64,000 nt of DNA. Source: SURF-55 sp040755195. Its GTDB lineage: Bacteria; Bacillota; Desulfotomaculia; Desulfotomaculales; Ammonificaceae. Made by a program: the position numbers and the translations under genes. The stretch lies in assembly GCA_040755195.1 (NCBI GenBank), contig JBFMBL010000011.1, forward strand, positions 9,843 through 73,842. The letters are read 5' to 3'. How positions within the stretch are numbered: the first letter of the stretch is position 1; each line of letters starts with the position of its first letter. Shown here piece by piece: positions 25,902 through 35,651 of the stretch. The notes beneath the pieces are model-generated. The model ran no database searches, had not been told where the DNA came from, and saw only the letters and a program-made list of their open reading frames with translations.

Positions 25902-27257
25902 TTAAACCGATATTTCACCTCCTTCAAGCGTGTGGACCACTCCCACCAGTTCATCTACAACCTGAAGGGTCAATTCTGCGTCGCGCGCCTCCACCATAAC
26001 CCTGATCAGCGATTCCGTGCCCGAAGCCCGAACCAGCACCCGGCCTTCGCCGCCGAGACGCGCTTCCTGCTGCTTTATCGCCTCGTTTAACACCGGACTG
26101 TTGAGTATCCGTTCCTTCTCGTTCACCCGCACGTTCTTCAACAGCTGTGGGTAACGCTCGAATTCGGCTGCGAGTTCCCCGAGCGACTTCCCGGTTTCCC
26201 GCATCACCTTTAAAAGGTTCAGCGCGGTAATAAGCCCGTCGCCGGTGGTATTCTGGCCCAGGAAAATGATGTGCCCGGATTGCTCCCCGCCCAGACAGGC
26301 GCCGGTTCGCAGCATTTCCTCCAAAACATAACGGTCGCCGACCCTGGTCACCGAAGCGTTAATCCCGGAAGAGGCAAGTGCCCGGAGCAGCCCGAGATTG
26401 GACATCACGGTCACCACAACCGTGTTTAAGGGCAGTTCACCTTTCTCGTTCAGATAACGCGCACAGGCCAGGATGATGGCGTCACCGTCGACTATGTTTC
26501 CTTTTTCGTCCACGGCGATCAACCGGTCCGCATCACCGTCAAAAGCCAGGCCCAGGGCGGCACCTGAAGAAAAGACCAGTTCCTGAAGCGTCTGCGGTTT
26601 GGTAGAGCCACAGCCGTTGTTGATGTTAAGCCCGTCCGGCCTGGTTCCCGCAGCGACGACTTCCGCCCCCAGAGCCTTCAACACCCGCGGCGCGATGTCG
26701 TACGCCGCTCCATGGGCGCAATCCACCGCGATCCGGAGCCCTCTGAGTTCCTTCGGCCCGGTTTCGAGGGCGTGGTTTACATAACGTTGAACAGCATCGT
26801 GCATCGTTAAAGCCCGGCCGATATTGCCTCCGACCGGTGAAGGAATCCCGTTCATGTTTCTTAAAATGAGTCCTTCAATTTCTTCTTCGGCTGCGTCCGG
26901 CAGTTTATAACCGTCGGGGCCGAAGAACTTTATCCCGTTGTCCGGTGCAGGGTTATGCGAGGCAGAAATCATTATTCCGCCCGCCGCTTTGAGATCCCGG
27001 GTAAGATAAGCCACCGCCGGCGTGGGCACGACTCCCAGAAGAAGCGCGTCGGCGCCCGCGGAAAGTATCCCCGCGACTAGCGCCGCTTCCAGCATTTCTC
27101 CTGAGGCGCGGGTATCACGCCCCACAACTATTCCTTTGGTCCCGGTTTCCCGGGTAAGGATATACGCGCCGGCCCGACCGAGTTGAAACGCCAGCAATGG
27201 GCCAAGCTCCTTGTTGGCAACGCCCCGGACACCATCAGTGCCAAAAAGAATACCCAC
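25902..27257 (-). CDS. glmM: Phosphoglucosamine mutase GlmM
   Basis: About 452 residues. GTG 27257 is chosen because it gives the family start GILFGTDGVRGVAN and because a possible promoter occupies 27285-27311, where the alternative ATG lies. The phospho-Ser is in GGIMISASHNPAPDNGIKFF, the metal site is LAFDGDADRLIAVD, and the C-terminal phosphate loop is VRASGTESLIRVMVEA. It converts glucosamine-6-phosphate to the 1-phosphate, taking the product of GlmS onward to UDP-GlcNAc and peptidoglycan. Confidence 0.96.
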   Translation of the reverse strand: MGILFGTDGVRGVANKELGPLLAFQLGRAGAYILTRETGTKGIVVGRDTRASGEMLEAALVAGILSAGADALLLGVVPTPAVAYLTRDLKAAGGIMISASHNPAPDNGIKFFGPDGYKLPDAAEEEIEGLILRNMNGIPSPVGGNIGRALTMHDAVQRYVNHALETGPKELRGLRIAVDCAHGAAYDIAPRVLKALGAEVVAAGTRPDGLNINNGCGSTKPQTLQELVFSSGAALGLAFDGDADRLIAVDEKGNIVDGDAIILACARYLNEKGELPLNTVVVTVMSNLGLLRALASSGINASVTRVGDRYVLEEMLRTGACLGGEQSGHIIFLGQNTTGDGLITALNLLKVMRETGKSLGELAAEFERYPQLLKNVRVNEKERILNSPVLNEAIKQQEARLGGEGRVLVRASGTESLIRVMVEARDAELTLQVVDELVGVVHTLEGGEISV

Positions 27258-27284
27258 GTGCGCAAAAGCCCCCTTCGGCCAAAC

Positions 27285-27311
27285 TTTATAACGACAAAGT
27301 TCCGGTGTCAA
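27285..27311 (-). promoter_or_regulatory. Possible promoter for glmM
   Basis: Minus strand TTGACA, 15-base spacer, TATAAA. The boxes are good but the spacer is short. It would give a leader of about 20 bases to GTG 27257. Confidence 0.45.
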
Positions 27312-27379
27312 CGATAATTTATTCTATGCGGCAAGAAAATAGTTGGTTAGTCTGGAGGACGGCTGTAATAAGCTGTGGG

Positions 27380-28957
27380 TTACAGGTTCTCCTCACCTTC
27401 TGCCTTCAGGAGACCGTAGGCAAAGCTGTCCGCAAGCGCCTGCCAGCTCGCTTCGATGATATTCGGAGAAACTCCTACCGTAACCCAGGACCGGTGCCCG
27501 TCGGCCGTTTCGATAAGCACCCGGACCAGAGCGCCCGTCCCGGCGGTTTCATTTAAGACCCGCACCTTGTAGTCGGTAAGCCGCATGTTTTTTATATCGG
27601 GGTAAAACTGCTCAAGGGCTTTGCGGAGTGCGTTGTCGAGAGCGTTGACGGGGCCGTTGCCTTCGGCGGCTGTGTGAACCATCTTATCTCCTACCCGGAG
27701 CTTGATCGTGGCTTCGGAATGAACGGTCCCGCCTTCCTTCAGCTCATTGAGAATACGGAGGCTTTCCAGCAGGAAGGGTTTCTGATAGCCGTTTGAGGCC
27801 TTCATAAGCAGCAGTTCGAAGGAACCCTCGGCGCTTTCAAACTGGAACCCCTGGTGTTCGAGTTCTTTCAACTGTGCCAGGACCTGGCGGGCTGATTCCC
27901 CTTGTGTAGGCAGGTCAAGGTTCAGCTCGCGGATCTTGTGAATCATGTTTGAAAGTCCGGACAACTCTGAAACCAGCACCCGGCGGCGGTTGCCGACCGC
28001 TTCCGGGTTTATATGCTCGTAAGTTAGCGGGTCTTTCATCAGCGCGCTGACGTGCAGACCGGCTTTACTGGCGAAGGCGCTCATCCCGACGTAAGGCTGC
28101 TGCGGGTTCGGGTGAACGTTGGCAACCTCGCTGACATAGCGGGAAAGCTCCACCAGACGCTGTATTCTTTCCGCCGGAATGGTAGAAATATCGCATTTCA
28201 ACGAAAGATTGGGCACCACCACACAAAGGTCCGCATTCCCGCAGCGCTCGCCGTATCCGTTTACCGTTCCCTGTACATGGCTCGCGCCGGCCTGAACGGC
28301 CGCCAGGGTATTCGCCACCGCCATCCCGGTGTCGTTGTGCGCGTGAACACCTACCGGGAGGTTGAATTTCCCGCACACCAACTCCACCACCGGGCCGATC
28401 TCCCACGAAAGCATGCCGCCGTTGGTGTCGCAGAGGACCAGGGCGGTTGCGCCGCCGGCGGCAGCCGCTTCAAGCGTGGCCAGGGCATACCCGGGGTTGG
28501 CTTTATAACCGTCGAAGAAATGTTCGGCGTCGTAGATCACAGCGAGTCCCTGCTCCCGCAGATAAGCGATCGATTCCCGGATCATCGCCAGGTTTTCTTC
28601 AAGGGTGGTACCGAGCGCCCGGGTCACGTGAAAGTCCCAGCTCTTCCCGACAAGTGTAGCTGTTTTGGCGCCTGATTGCAGAATTACCGCCAGGTTCTCG
28701 TCATCGGCCGGACGGACGTTCTTCTTCCTGGTGGCGCCGAACGCCGCAACCTGCGCGTTTTCAAGCCTGAGTTCGCGAACACGGGCAAAATACTCCATGT
28801 CCTTGGGGTTGGAGCCGGGGTAGCCCCCTTCGACGTAATGAAAGCCCATCCGGTCGAGCTTTTGCGTGATTTTCAATTTATCTTCAACGGAAAAGGAGAT
28901 CCCTTCCGTCTGCGCTCCATCACGTAGCGTGGTATCATAAATCTCTACTGCACGCAT
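27380..28957 (-). CDS. cimA: (R)-citramalate synthase CimA
   Basis: 525 residues of the isopropylmalate/homocitrate synthase superfamily. YDTTLRDGAQTEGISFSVED is the CimA form of the HMGL-like motif, with GVHAHNDTGMAVANTLAAV and VQGTVNGYGERCGNADLC in the barrel, and a C-terminal LeuA-type regulatory dimer region (RVLNETAGTGALVRVLIET). It condenses pyruvate and acetyl-CoA to citramalate, the threonine-independent entry to isoleucine. LeuCD encoded upstream can carry the next steps. No ilvA is present in the window, which fits this route. Confidence 0.93.
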   Translation of the reverse strand: MRAVEIYDTTLRDGAQTEGISFSVEDKLKITQKLDRMGFHYVEGGYPGSNPKDMEYFARVRELRLENAQVAAFGATRKKNVRPADDENLAVILQSGAKTATLVGKSWDFHVTRALGTTLEENLAMIRESIAYLREQGLAVIYDAEHFFDGYKANPGYALATLEAAAAGGATALVLCDTNGGMLSWEIGPVVELVCGKFNLPVGVHAHNDTGMAVANTLAAVQAGASHVQGTVNGYGERCGNADLCVVVPNLSLKCDISTIPAERIQRLVELSRYVSEVANVHPNPQQPYVGMSAFASKAGLHVSALMKDPLTYEHINPEAVGNRRRVLVSELSGLSNMIHKIRELNLDLPTQGESARQVLAQLKELEHQGFQFESAEGSFELLLMKASNGYQKPFLLESLRILNELKEGGTVHSEATIKLRVGDKMVHTAAEGNGPVNALDNALRKALEQFYPDIKNMRLTDYKVRVLNETAGTGALVRVLIETADGHRSWVTVGVSPNIIEASWQALADSFAYGLLKAEGEENL

Positions 28958-28979
28958 TTATCCCTTATACCTCCGATGC

Positions 28980-29155
28980 AACCATTCAAGTGCTTCCGTG
29001 GGGCGCGGCGATAAGCGGCGCATAACTTCGTCAGGCCCTACCGGCCAGGTCCTCACGTATTCCCGTATACGCTCCGGCCTGTCCGGTTGTGCCTTCCTTG
29101 TTCTACTTGCTTCTGGCCGCGTTCCGTAAGTGTTAGGCGACAGATGAATAGTTAC
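28980..29155 (+). repeat. Family A hairpin repeat, copy 4
   Basis: It lies between leuD and cimA. The left end is CCATTCAAGTGCTTCCGTGG; arms are GGCGCGGCGATAAGCGGCGC and TTGCTTCTGGCCGCGTTCCG; the apex is CGTATTCCCGTATACG; the right end is GATGAATAGTTACC. The remaining bases to 29282 hold a TTCTGCCTTCTATATTCTG-type low-complexity repeat and no gene. Confidence 0.78.
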
Positions 29156-29282
29156 CCTCCGATAACGGTCGTCTGTCGCCAGTTGTCGGTGGTTAATTTC
29201 TCATTTCTTTTTGCACCGACCAGCTAACTCAGCAAAAACACTGCATTCTGCCTTCTATATTCTGAATTCTGACTTCTGTATT

Positions 29283-29771
29283 CTACTTCTTAAGCCTTGC
29301 TGCTACGTAGGGTATGAGCCCCCCCGCCGCTATAATAGCCTGCATGAACGGGGGAATCGGCCGGGCCTGGTACTCCTGTCCGGTACCGGCCACGCTGATC
29401 CTGCCTGTGTCGAGTTCGATACGCACCCGGCTTCCCGGCGGGATTGACTCCGCTTCCGAACATTCGAGAATGGGAAGCCCGATGTTGAACGCGTTGCGGT
29501 AAAATATCCGGGCGAAGCTTCCGGCCACCACGCAGGCCACACCGGCGGCCTTTATGGCCACAGGCGCGTGCTCCCGCGAGGAACCACACCCGAAGTTGGC
29601 TCCGGCCACTATCACGTCGCCGGGTTGAACGCGTCCGGCGAATGTGGGATCGGCGTCCTCCATGCAGTGCAGCGCCAGCTCCGCCGGGTCGCTGGTGTTA
29701 AGGTAACGGGCCGGGATGATGAGGTCCGTATCGACGTTATCGCCGAATTTAAAGACGTTTCCTTCGTTCAT
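29283..29771 (-). CDS. leuD: 3-isopropylmalate dehydratase small subunit LeuD
   Basis: 162 residues, the short archaeal/thermophile type (DmdB/LeuD2-like). The swivel-domain signature GANFGCGSSREHAP is present, with FKFGDNVDTDLIIPARYLN at the start and RIFYRNAFNIGLPILEC in the middle. With LeuC it isomerises 2-isopropylmalate, and probably citramalate from CimA. Its start codon follows the leuC stop directly, so the two subunits are probably made in equal amounts. Confidence 0.93.
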   Translation of the reverse strand: MNEGNVFKFGDNVDTDLIIPARYLNTSDPAELALHCMEDADPTFAGRVQPGDVIVAGANFGCGSSREHAPVAIKAAGVACVVAGSFARIFYRNAFNIGLPILECSEAESIPPGSRVRIELDTGRISVAGTGQEYQARPIPPFMQAIIAAGGLIPYVAARLKK

Positions 29772-31049
29772 CTAGCTCACCTCTTCCGGGCTTGCAATCC
29801 GCCCCATAATCGCAGATGCCGCAGCCACCGCGGGATTGGCGAGATAGACCTCGCTTTCCGGATGCCCCATACGCCCCACGAAATTGCGGTTGGTCGTCGA
29901 GACGGCGCGCTCGCCTTTGGCCAGGATCCCCATGTGCCCGCCTAAACACGGCCCGCACGTAGGCGTGGAAAAGACGGCGCCGGCGGCGACAAAGGTTTCA
30001 ATAAGTCCTTCCTTCAGCGCCTGGCGATAGATCTCCTGGGTTCCCGGAATTACTATCATCCGCACGCTCCTGTGGACCTTTCTGCCGCTTAAGACCAGGG
30101 CCGCCAGGCGCAGGTCGTCCATCCGCCCGTTGGTACACGACCCGACTACGACCTGGTCGATTTCAATATTCCCCGCCTTGCTTACCGGTCTGACGTTGTC
30201 CGGTAAATGCGGGAAGGCCACGCAGGGCTCAAGATTGCTCACGTCAAATTCATAAACCTTTTTGTAATTAGCGTCGGGGTCACTCGCAAACACGCGGTAC
30301 GGACGCCGGGCACGGTCCCGGGCGTACGATTCGGTTTTGTCGTCGGCGGCGATGATCCCGTTTTTCGCGCCGGCCTCAACCGCCATGTTGCACATGGTGA
30401 ACCGCCCGTCCATGGAAAGCTTTTCTATTACCGGCCCGCAGAACTCCATTGCGCAGTAAAGCGCCCCTTCCACCCCGATTTTCCCTATGGTGTGGAGAAT
30501 GAGGTCCTTACCCCCGACCCAGGGCCCCGGTTCGCCGGTGTAAACGAACTTCAGGGACTCCGGTACCTTGAACCAGGTTTCGCCCAGTGCCATCGCCGCG
30601 GCCAGGTCGGTGGACCCCACACCGGTGGCGAAAGCGCCGAGCGCCCCGTAAGTGCAGGTATGGGAATCGGCCCCGATGATCACATCGCCGGGTCCCACCA
30701 GCCCCTGTTCGGGCAGGAGGCAGTGTTCTATGCCCATCCGTCCGACCTCGAAGTAGTTCGGCAGGTCGTGACGCCGGGCGAACTCCCGCATGACCTTCGC
30801 CTGCTCCGCCGACTTGATGTCCTTGTTGGGCGTAAAATGATCGGGGACCATAACCACCGCCGCCGGGTCAAATATCGGCACGCCGACCCGCTCGAACTCC
30901 CGGATCGCCAAGGGCGCGGTGATGTCGTTGCCCAGAAGCACGTCGACTTTGGCGCTGATCAGTTCACCCGGTTCAACGTATTCCTTGCCGGCATGCGCCG
31001 CAAGAATCTTCTCCGTAACCGTCTGTGGAACCCGCTGCAACAGTTTCAC
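29772..31049 (-). CDS. leuC: 3-isopropylmalate dehydratase large subunit LeuC
   Basis: 425 residues of the aconitase superfamily, short (LeuC2) type. [4Fe-4S] cluster ligands are in VVGSCTNGRMDDLRLAA and TPTCGPCLGGHMG; GADSHTCTYGALGAFATGVG and NMAVEAGAKNGIIAADDKT are further landmarks. It acts with LeuD in leucine synthesis and probably also in the citramalate route. The 88-base gap upstream carries GTTCAACGTTCAAGGTTCAA-type repeats. Confidence 0.94.
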   Translation of the reverse strand: MKLLQRVPQTVTEKILAAHAGKEYVEPGELISAKVDVLLGNDITAPLAIREFERVGVPIFDPAAVVMVPDHFTPNKDIKSAEQAKVMREFARRHDLPNYFEVGRMGIEHCLLPEQGLVGPGDVIIGADSHTCTYGALGAFATGVGSTDLAAAMALGETWFKVPESLKFVYTGEPGPWVGGKDLILHTIGKIGVEGALYCAMEFCGPVIEKLSMDGRFTMCNMAVEAGAKNGIIAADDKTESYARDRARRPYRVFASDPDANYKKVYEFDVSNLEPCVAFPHLPDNVRPVSKAGNIEIDQVVVGSCTNGRMDDLRLAALVLSGRKVHRSVRMIVIPGTQEIYRQALKEGLIETFVAAGAVFSTPTCGPCLGGHMGILAKGERAVSTTNRNFVGRMGHPESEVYLANPAVAAASAIMGRIASPEEVS

Positions 31050-31079
31050 CTCGATTTTTTCTTATCCTGATGGACCTTT

Positions 31080-31137
31080 GGAGGTCCGTTCAACGTTCAA
31101 CGTTCAAGGTTCAACGTTTCTGTATTCTGTATTCTGA
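31080..31137. repeat. GTTCAACG direct repeat
   Basis: Four tandem units of GTTCAACGTTCAA(G/C), then TCTGTATTCTGTATTCTG. The same text recurs at 42.34 kb. It appears to be dispersed simple sequence in gene gaps. Confidence 0.6.
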
Positions 31138-32673
31138 TTAAACCTCAGGCCGAATCCTAGGCCCGTTCGTATCCGCCACCATTTTGTTTAAGGCGTCGAT
31201 ATAAGCCCGCGCGCTCGCCTCGAGAACGTCGGTGCTGATGCCCCGTCCCAGAAACGTCTGGCCCTTTTCGCTTTTAATGCGTACCATCACGCTTCCCACG
31301 GCGTCCTTACCTCCGGTTACCGCATCGATGCCGTAGGCCTCGAGGGTGCACTTAAATCCGGTTATCTTGTCGATGGCCTTGTAAATCGCGTCCACCGGCC
31401 CGTTCCCACAGGCGGCCTCCTCGACAGCATTGCCGCTGATCAGCAACCCGAGGGTGGCTGTCGGAACCACGGTAGTCCCGCTCGAGATGTGGAGGTAGTT
31501 GAGCTCGAAGGTCGGCGGTATCTTGCGGATCTCCTCCTCCATCAGCACCTGCAGATCGTCGTCGGTAATGGTCTTTTTACGGTCGCAGAGTTCCTTAAAC
31601 CGGGCGAAGGCCTCATTTAATTCGTCTTCCGTAAGGGTATAACCCAACTCCGCCAGCCGCGTCTTGAAGGCATGTCGTCCGGACAGCTTCCCGAGTACGA
31701 TCCGTGACTGTGGAATGCCGATGACTTTCGGGTCAATTATTTCATAGGTCGTCGGTTCCTTTAACACCCCGTCCTGATGGATCCCTGATTCATGGGCAAA
31801 GGCATTCTTCCCGACAACGGCTTTATTCGGCTGGACAGCCATTCCGGTCAAAGCGGTCACGAGCTTGGACGTGCGGAAGATTTCCTCCGTCCTGATTCCG
31901 GTCTCCATCTGATACAGCGAGCGCCTGGCGTAAAGACCCATCACCAGTTCTTCAAGGGCCGCATTCCCGGCTCTTTCACCGATACCGTTTACCGCTACCT
32001 CTGCCTGTCTTGCGCCGTTTCGTATCGCCGCCAGCGTATTTGCAACCGCCAGGCCCAGGTCGTTGTGACAGTGTACGCTTATAATCGCTTTTTCAATCCC
32101 GGGCGTCCTTTCCCGGATGGTCCGGATGAATTCCCCGAACTCCTCGGGAACCGCGTAGCCGACGGTATCGGGGATGTTTAAAACCGTGGCCCCGGCTTCG
32201 ATCGCCGCCGCCAGCACCTGACACAAGTAATCGATGTCGGAACGCGAGGCGTCCATCGCCGAAAACTCCACATCGGAAGTGTACCCCTTCGCCCGCTTCA
32301 CCGATTCCCGCGCGGCTTCCAACACCTGCTCCCGGCTCATCTTCAGCTGGTGCTTCAAATGAATGTCCGAGGTGGAGATGAAGGTGTGGATCCGTGGCTG
32401 TTCCGCCCCTTGCAAGGCCTCCCACGCCCGGTCGATATCCGCAAACCTCGCCCGAGCCAGGGCGGCAATCGTTGAACCCTTAACGTTCCGGGCGATTTCT
32501 GTAACAGCGGCAAAGTCGCCGGGCGAGGCTATCGGGAAACCGGCCTCGATTATGTCAACCCCGAGGCGCACCAACTGCCTGGCTATCTGCACCTTTTCCT
32601 TTACGTTCAGGTTTACCCCGGGCGATTGTTCACCATCCCGGAGGGTAGTGTCGAAGATGTAAATACGTTCCAT
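31138..32673 (-). CDS. leuA: 2-isopropylmalate synthase LeuA
   Basis: 511 residues. FDTTLRDGEQSPGVNLNVKE at the start is the LeuA form of the catalytic motif, with ISVHCHNDLGLAVANTLAAI and EVAVNGIGERAGNAALEELV in the barrel, and a C-terminal regulatory domain (DAVTGGKDAVGSVMVRIKSE) that usually mediates leucine feedback. It condenses 2-ketoisovalerate with acetyl-CoA. No leuB follows in this cluster, so the dehydrogenase must be encoded elsewhere. Confidence 0.95.
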   Translation of the reverse strand: MERIYIFDTTLRDGEQSPGVNLNVKEKVQIARQLVRLGVDIIEAGFPIASPGDFAAVTEIARNVKGSTIAALARARFADIDRAWEALQGAEQPRIHTFISTSDIHLKHQLKMSREQVLEAARESVKRAKGYTSDVEFSAMDASRSDIDYLCQVLAAAIEAGATVLNIPDTVGYAVPEEFGEFIRTIRERTPGIEKAIISVHCHNDLGLAVANTLAAIRNGARQAEVAVNGIGERAGNAALEELVMGLYARRSLYQMETGIRTEEIFRTSKLVTALTGMAVQPNKAVVGKNAFAHESGIHQDGVLKEPTTYEIIDPKVIGIPQSRIVLGKLSGRHAFKTRLAELGYTLTEDELNEAFARFKELCDRKKTITDDDLQVLMEEEIRKIPPTFELNYLHISSGTTVVPTATLGLLISGNAVEEAACGNGPVDAIYKAIDKITGFKCTLEAYGIDAVTGGKDAVGSVMVRIKSEKGQTFLGRGISTDVLEASARAYIDALNKMVADTNGPRIRPEV

Positions 32674-32691
32674 TCCTGTGTCCCTCCAGAT

Positions 32692-34350
32692 TTAATCTAT
32701 AGCCTCATCAAGACCGCTGCCTGCCAGAACCATGGGATAAACGTTTTCTTCCGGCTCAATCAGGCAGTTTACAAGCGCCGGACCATCCTTCGCCAGGACT
32801 TCTTCCACTATCCCATCAAAAGCCGCGGCGCTGTCCACCGTATAGCCGGCCAGGCCGTAAACCCCGGCGAGGGCGGCAAAATCGGGGACAAAGCTGAAAT
32901 CCACCCCGGAGTAACGCTTATCGCAGTAAAACTCCTGCAACTGCCGGACCATTCCGAGCCGCTTGTTGTTCAGGATAAAAATCTTCACGGTAAGGCCTTG
33001 CTCGGCCAGCGTGCCGAGTTCGGTCATCATCATCTGGAAACTTCCGTCCCCGCTCACCAGGATCACCTGTTTGTCGGGGCAGCCGAATTTCGCCCCGACG
33101 GAAGCCGGAAGGCCGTATCCCATGCATCCCAGACCGCCCGAGGTAACAAGCGTGCGGGGATGTTTGAAGCAAAAATACTGCGCCACCCACATCTGGTGCT
33201 GCCCGACATCGGTTACCACGACACAGTCCCCCCGGGTCAGGAAACTGAGCCGCTCAATGACATACTGGGGCTTAAAGCCCGATTCCCGTCCGTAGTCCAG
33301 AGGATAATCGCGCTTGTACCTTGCGACGGTCTCCAGCCAGTCTCCGCTTTCGCGCGGCGACAAGAGCGGGAGCAGCGCCGATAATACCTGTTTCACGTCG
33401 CCGACGATCGGCAGGTTCGGGCGGACATTCTTACCGATTTCCGCCGGGTCGACGTCCACGTGAATCACACGGGCGTTTGGAGCAAACTTTTCCACCGTTC
33501 CGGTAACCCTGTCCGCAAACCGTACCCCCAGCCCGATCAAGAGATCGGAGTTGGTTATTGCCAGATTCGCGTAACGGGTGCCGTGAAGACCCGCCATACC
33601 AAGGAACAGCCTGTGATCACCCGGAAAACCGCCGAGCCCCATCAGGGTTGACGCCACCGGCGCCGAAATTGTTTCCGCAAGCCTTATCAACTCCGGCGCG
33701 GCGCCGCTGCTTACAACCCCGCCACCCGCAAGAATCACGGGTTTGCTGGATTCGAAAATCATCTTTGCCGCCTGGGCTACCTGCGCCGGGTGCCCCTTGT
33801 ACGTAGGTTTATAACCCTTGAGTTGGACCTTTTCCGGGTATTCAAACTCAGTTGTGGCCCCGGTCACATCCCGCGGGAGGTCGATCAGCACCGGTCCCGG
33901 CCGGCCGGTCCGGGCAAGGTGAAAGGCCTTTTTAATCACGGAAGGAACCGCCGACGGGTCTTTTACCAGGAAGTTATGCTTGGTGATAGGCATTGTAATG
34001 CCTGTGATATCCACTTCTTGAAACGCGTCGGTGCCTACCTGAACCGTTGGAACCTGTCCGGTAAATAGTACTATCGGGATTGAATCCATATACGCGGTGG
34101 CAATCCCGGTGACCAGGTTCGTGGCCCCTGGGCCGGAGGTGGCAAAACATACCCCGACCCGGCCGGTCACCCGGGCGTATCCGTTGGCGGCATGTACGGC
34201 GCCCTGCTCGTTGCGCACCAGGACATGTTTGATCTTGGCGCCGTAAAGCGCGTCATAAACCGGAAGCACCGCCCCGCCGGGGTAGCCGAAAACCAGCTCT
34301 ACCCCTTCCTTCTCAAGACACCGGATGACCGCTTCACCGACGGTAATCAT
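32692..34350 (-). CDS. ilvB: Acetolactate synthase large subunit (copy next to leuA)
   Basis: 552 codons from ATG 34350, which follows TAGGAGG; an upstream ATG at 34386 lies in the repeat. Features: LVFGYPGGAVLPVYDALYG, the ThDP-activating Glu in VRNEQGAVHAANGYAR, FAD-contact GITMPITKHNFLV, and the ThDP/Mg motif VSGDGSFQMMMTELGTLAEQ. It makes acetolactate or acetohydroxybutyrate for Val/Leu/Ile. It is one of two large subunits in this operon; the small subunit gene lies beside the other one. Confidence 0.92.
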   Translation of the reverse strand: MITVGEAVIRCLEKEGVELVFGYPGGAVLPVYDALYGAKIKHVLVRNEQGAVHAANGYARVTGRVGVCFATSGPGATNLVTGIATAYMDSIPIVLFTGQVPTVQVGTDAFQEVDITGITMPITKHNFLVKDPSAVPSVIKKAFHLARTGRPGPVLIDLPRDVTGATTEFEYPEKVQLKGYKPTYKGHPAQVAQAAKMIFESSKPVILAGGGVVSSGAAPELIRLAETISAPVASTLMGLGGFPGDHRLFLGMAGLHGTRYANLAITNSDLLIGLGVRFADRVTGTVEKFAPNARVIHVDVDPAEIGKNVRPNLPIVGDVKQVLSALLPLLSPRESGDWLETVARYKRDYPLDYGRESGFKPQYVIERLSFLTRGDCVVVTDVGQHQMWVAQYFCFKHPRTLVTSGGLGCMGYGLPASVGAKFGCPDKQVILVSGDGSFQMMMTELGTLAEQGLTVKIFILNNKRLGMVRQLQEFYCDKRYSGVDFSFVPDFAALAGVYGLAGYTVDSAAAFDGIVEEVLAKDGPALVNCLIEPEENVYPMVLAGSGLDEAID

Positions 34351-34390
34351 CGTTTCGCCTCCTAAACCCGGACAAGCCGGAACCAAAATA

Positions 34391-34637
34391 TTTCACCACA
34401 GAGGCACAGAGTTCACAGAGAACAGAAATATAAAAATGGCATCCATTCGGGACTAAAATCCAATAGCCAGAAGCCAGAATATATGGAAAAACCATGAATT
34501 ACTTGCTTTCCATTAAAATTCTCAGCTTCGTGTCCTTCGTACTCTTCGTGGTTAAAAACCGTCTATTTTGATTTTCATGATGGTAACCAAATCTCCGTCT
34601 TTTCCCTCTCTGTGTTCTCTGTGTCTCTGTGGTTAAT
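34391..34637 (+). repeat. CCACAGAG-type dispersed repeat (family C), copy 2
   Basis: CACCACAGAGGCACAGAGTT at the left and CTCTGTGTTCTCTGTGTCTC at the right, with an inner GTGTCCTTCGTACTCTTCGT block and low-complexity text between. It is preceded by CCCGGACAAGCCGGAACCAA, as in copy 3. It occupies the ilvC-ilvB gap; no gene is seen there. Confidence 0.8.
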
Positions 34638-34658
34638 TCCTCTTCTTATTCTTCACCG

Positions 34659-35651
34659 TTATTTTTTCAGCCAGGACATCATCTGGCGCAGTTCCTTGCC
34701 GATCTCTTCTATCTGGTGAGCGCGCTCCCGCCGGCGGACGGCCTGGAGCACCGGCTGGTTGGCCTGGTTCTCCAGCACCCACTCACGGGCGAATTCACCG
34801 TTCTGGATCTCGTCCAGGATGCACCGCATTTCCTCCCGCACCCCTTCATCAATAACCCGGGGGCCGCTTCTGTAGTCCCCGTACTCCGCCGTGTTGCTCA
34901 CCCTGCGGCGCATCTCGGTAAGACCGCCTTCATAAATCAGGTCGACAATTAGCTTCAACTCGTGCAAACACTCAAAGTAGGCGATTTCCGGGGCGTAGCC
35001 CGCTTCCACCAGTGTTTCGAAGCCGGCCTTGATCAACTCCGATACACCGCCGCAAAGCACGCACTGTTCGCCGAAAAGGTCGGTTTCCGTCTCTTCGCGG
35101 AAGGTGGTCTCGAAAACACCCGCCCGCGTCAAACCTATCGCTTTCGCGTAGGCCAGCGCAAGATCCCGCGCCCTGCCGGAATAATCCTGGTGCACGGCGA
35201 TCAAGCCGGGAACCCCGGCGCCCTCTGTGTAGAGCCGCCGGAGCATCGGACCCGGGCTCTTGGGCGCCACCATGAAGACGTCGACATCCTTCGGCGGCTG
35301 TATCTGGCCGAAGTGTATATTAAATCCGTGTGAAAACATAAGGGCTTTCCCGGTGGTGAGATGAGGCGCTATTTCTTCCCGGTAAACCCTCGCCTGCTGC
35401 TCATCCGGTATAAGCATCTGGATTACTTGAGCCTGGCGGGCGGCATCCGCAACAGTCGCCAAAGCCAGACCATCCGCCTGCACCCTTTCTGCGGAAGAGC
35501 TTGAGACCCTGAGTCCGACAACGACATTTATTCCGCTGTCCTTCAGGTTCAGAGCCTGGGCCCTCCCCTGGCTCCCGTAACCCATTACGGCAACCACTTT
35601 GTCTGCTAAAACATCCAAACCCGCATCCCGGTCATAATAAACACGAATCAT
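34659..35651 (-). CDS. ilvC: Ketol-acid reductoisomerase IlvC
   Basis: 330 residues, class I. The Rossmann motif is VMGYGSQGRAQALNLKDSG, with Ser residues (RVSSSS) at the beta2-alphaB loop favouring NADPH. Mg-binding and knotted C-terminal domain landmarks are DLFGEQCVLCGGVSELIKAG, YFECLHELKLIVDLIYEGG and SNTAEYGDYRSGPR. It converts acetolactate to dihydroxyisovalerate. The start overlaps the ilvN stop by 4 bases. Confidence 0.96.
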   Translation of the reverse strand: MIRVYYDRDAGLDVLADKVVAVMGYGSQGRAQALNLKDSGINVVVGLRVSSSSAERVQADGLALATVADAARQAQVIQMLIPDEQQARVYREEIAPHLTTGKALMFSHGFNIHFGQIQPPKDVDVFMVAPKSPGPMLRRLYTEGAGVPGLIAVHQDYSGRARDLALAYAKAIGLTRAGVFETTFREETETDLFGEQCVLCGGVSELIKAGFETLVEAGYAPEIAYFECLHELKLIVDLIYEGGLTEMRRRVSNTAEYGDYRSGPRVIDEGVREEMRCILDEIQNGEFAREWVLENQANQPVLQAVRRRERAHQIEEIGKELRQMMSWLKK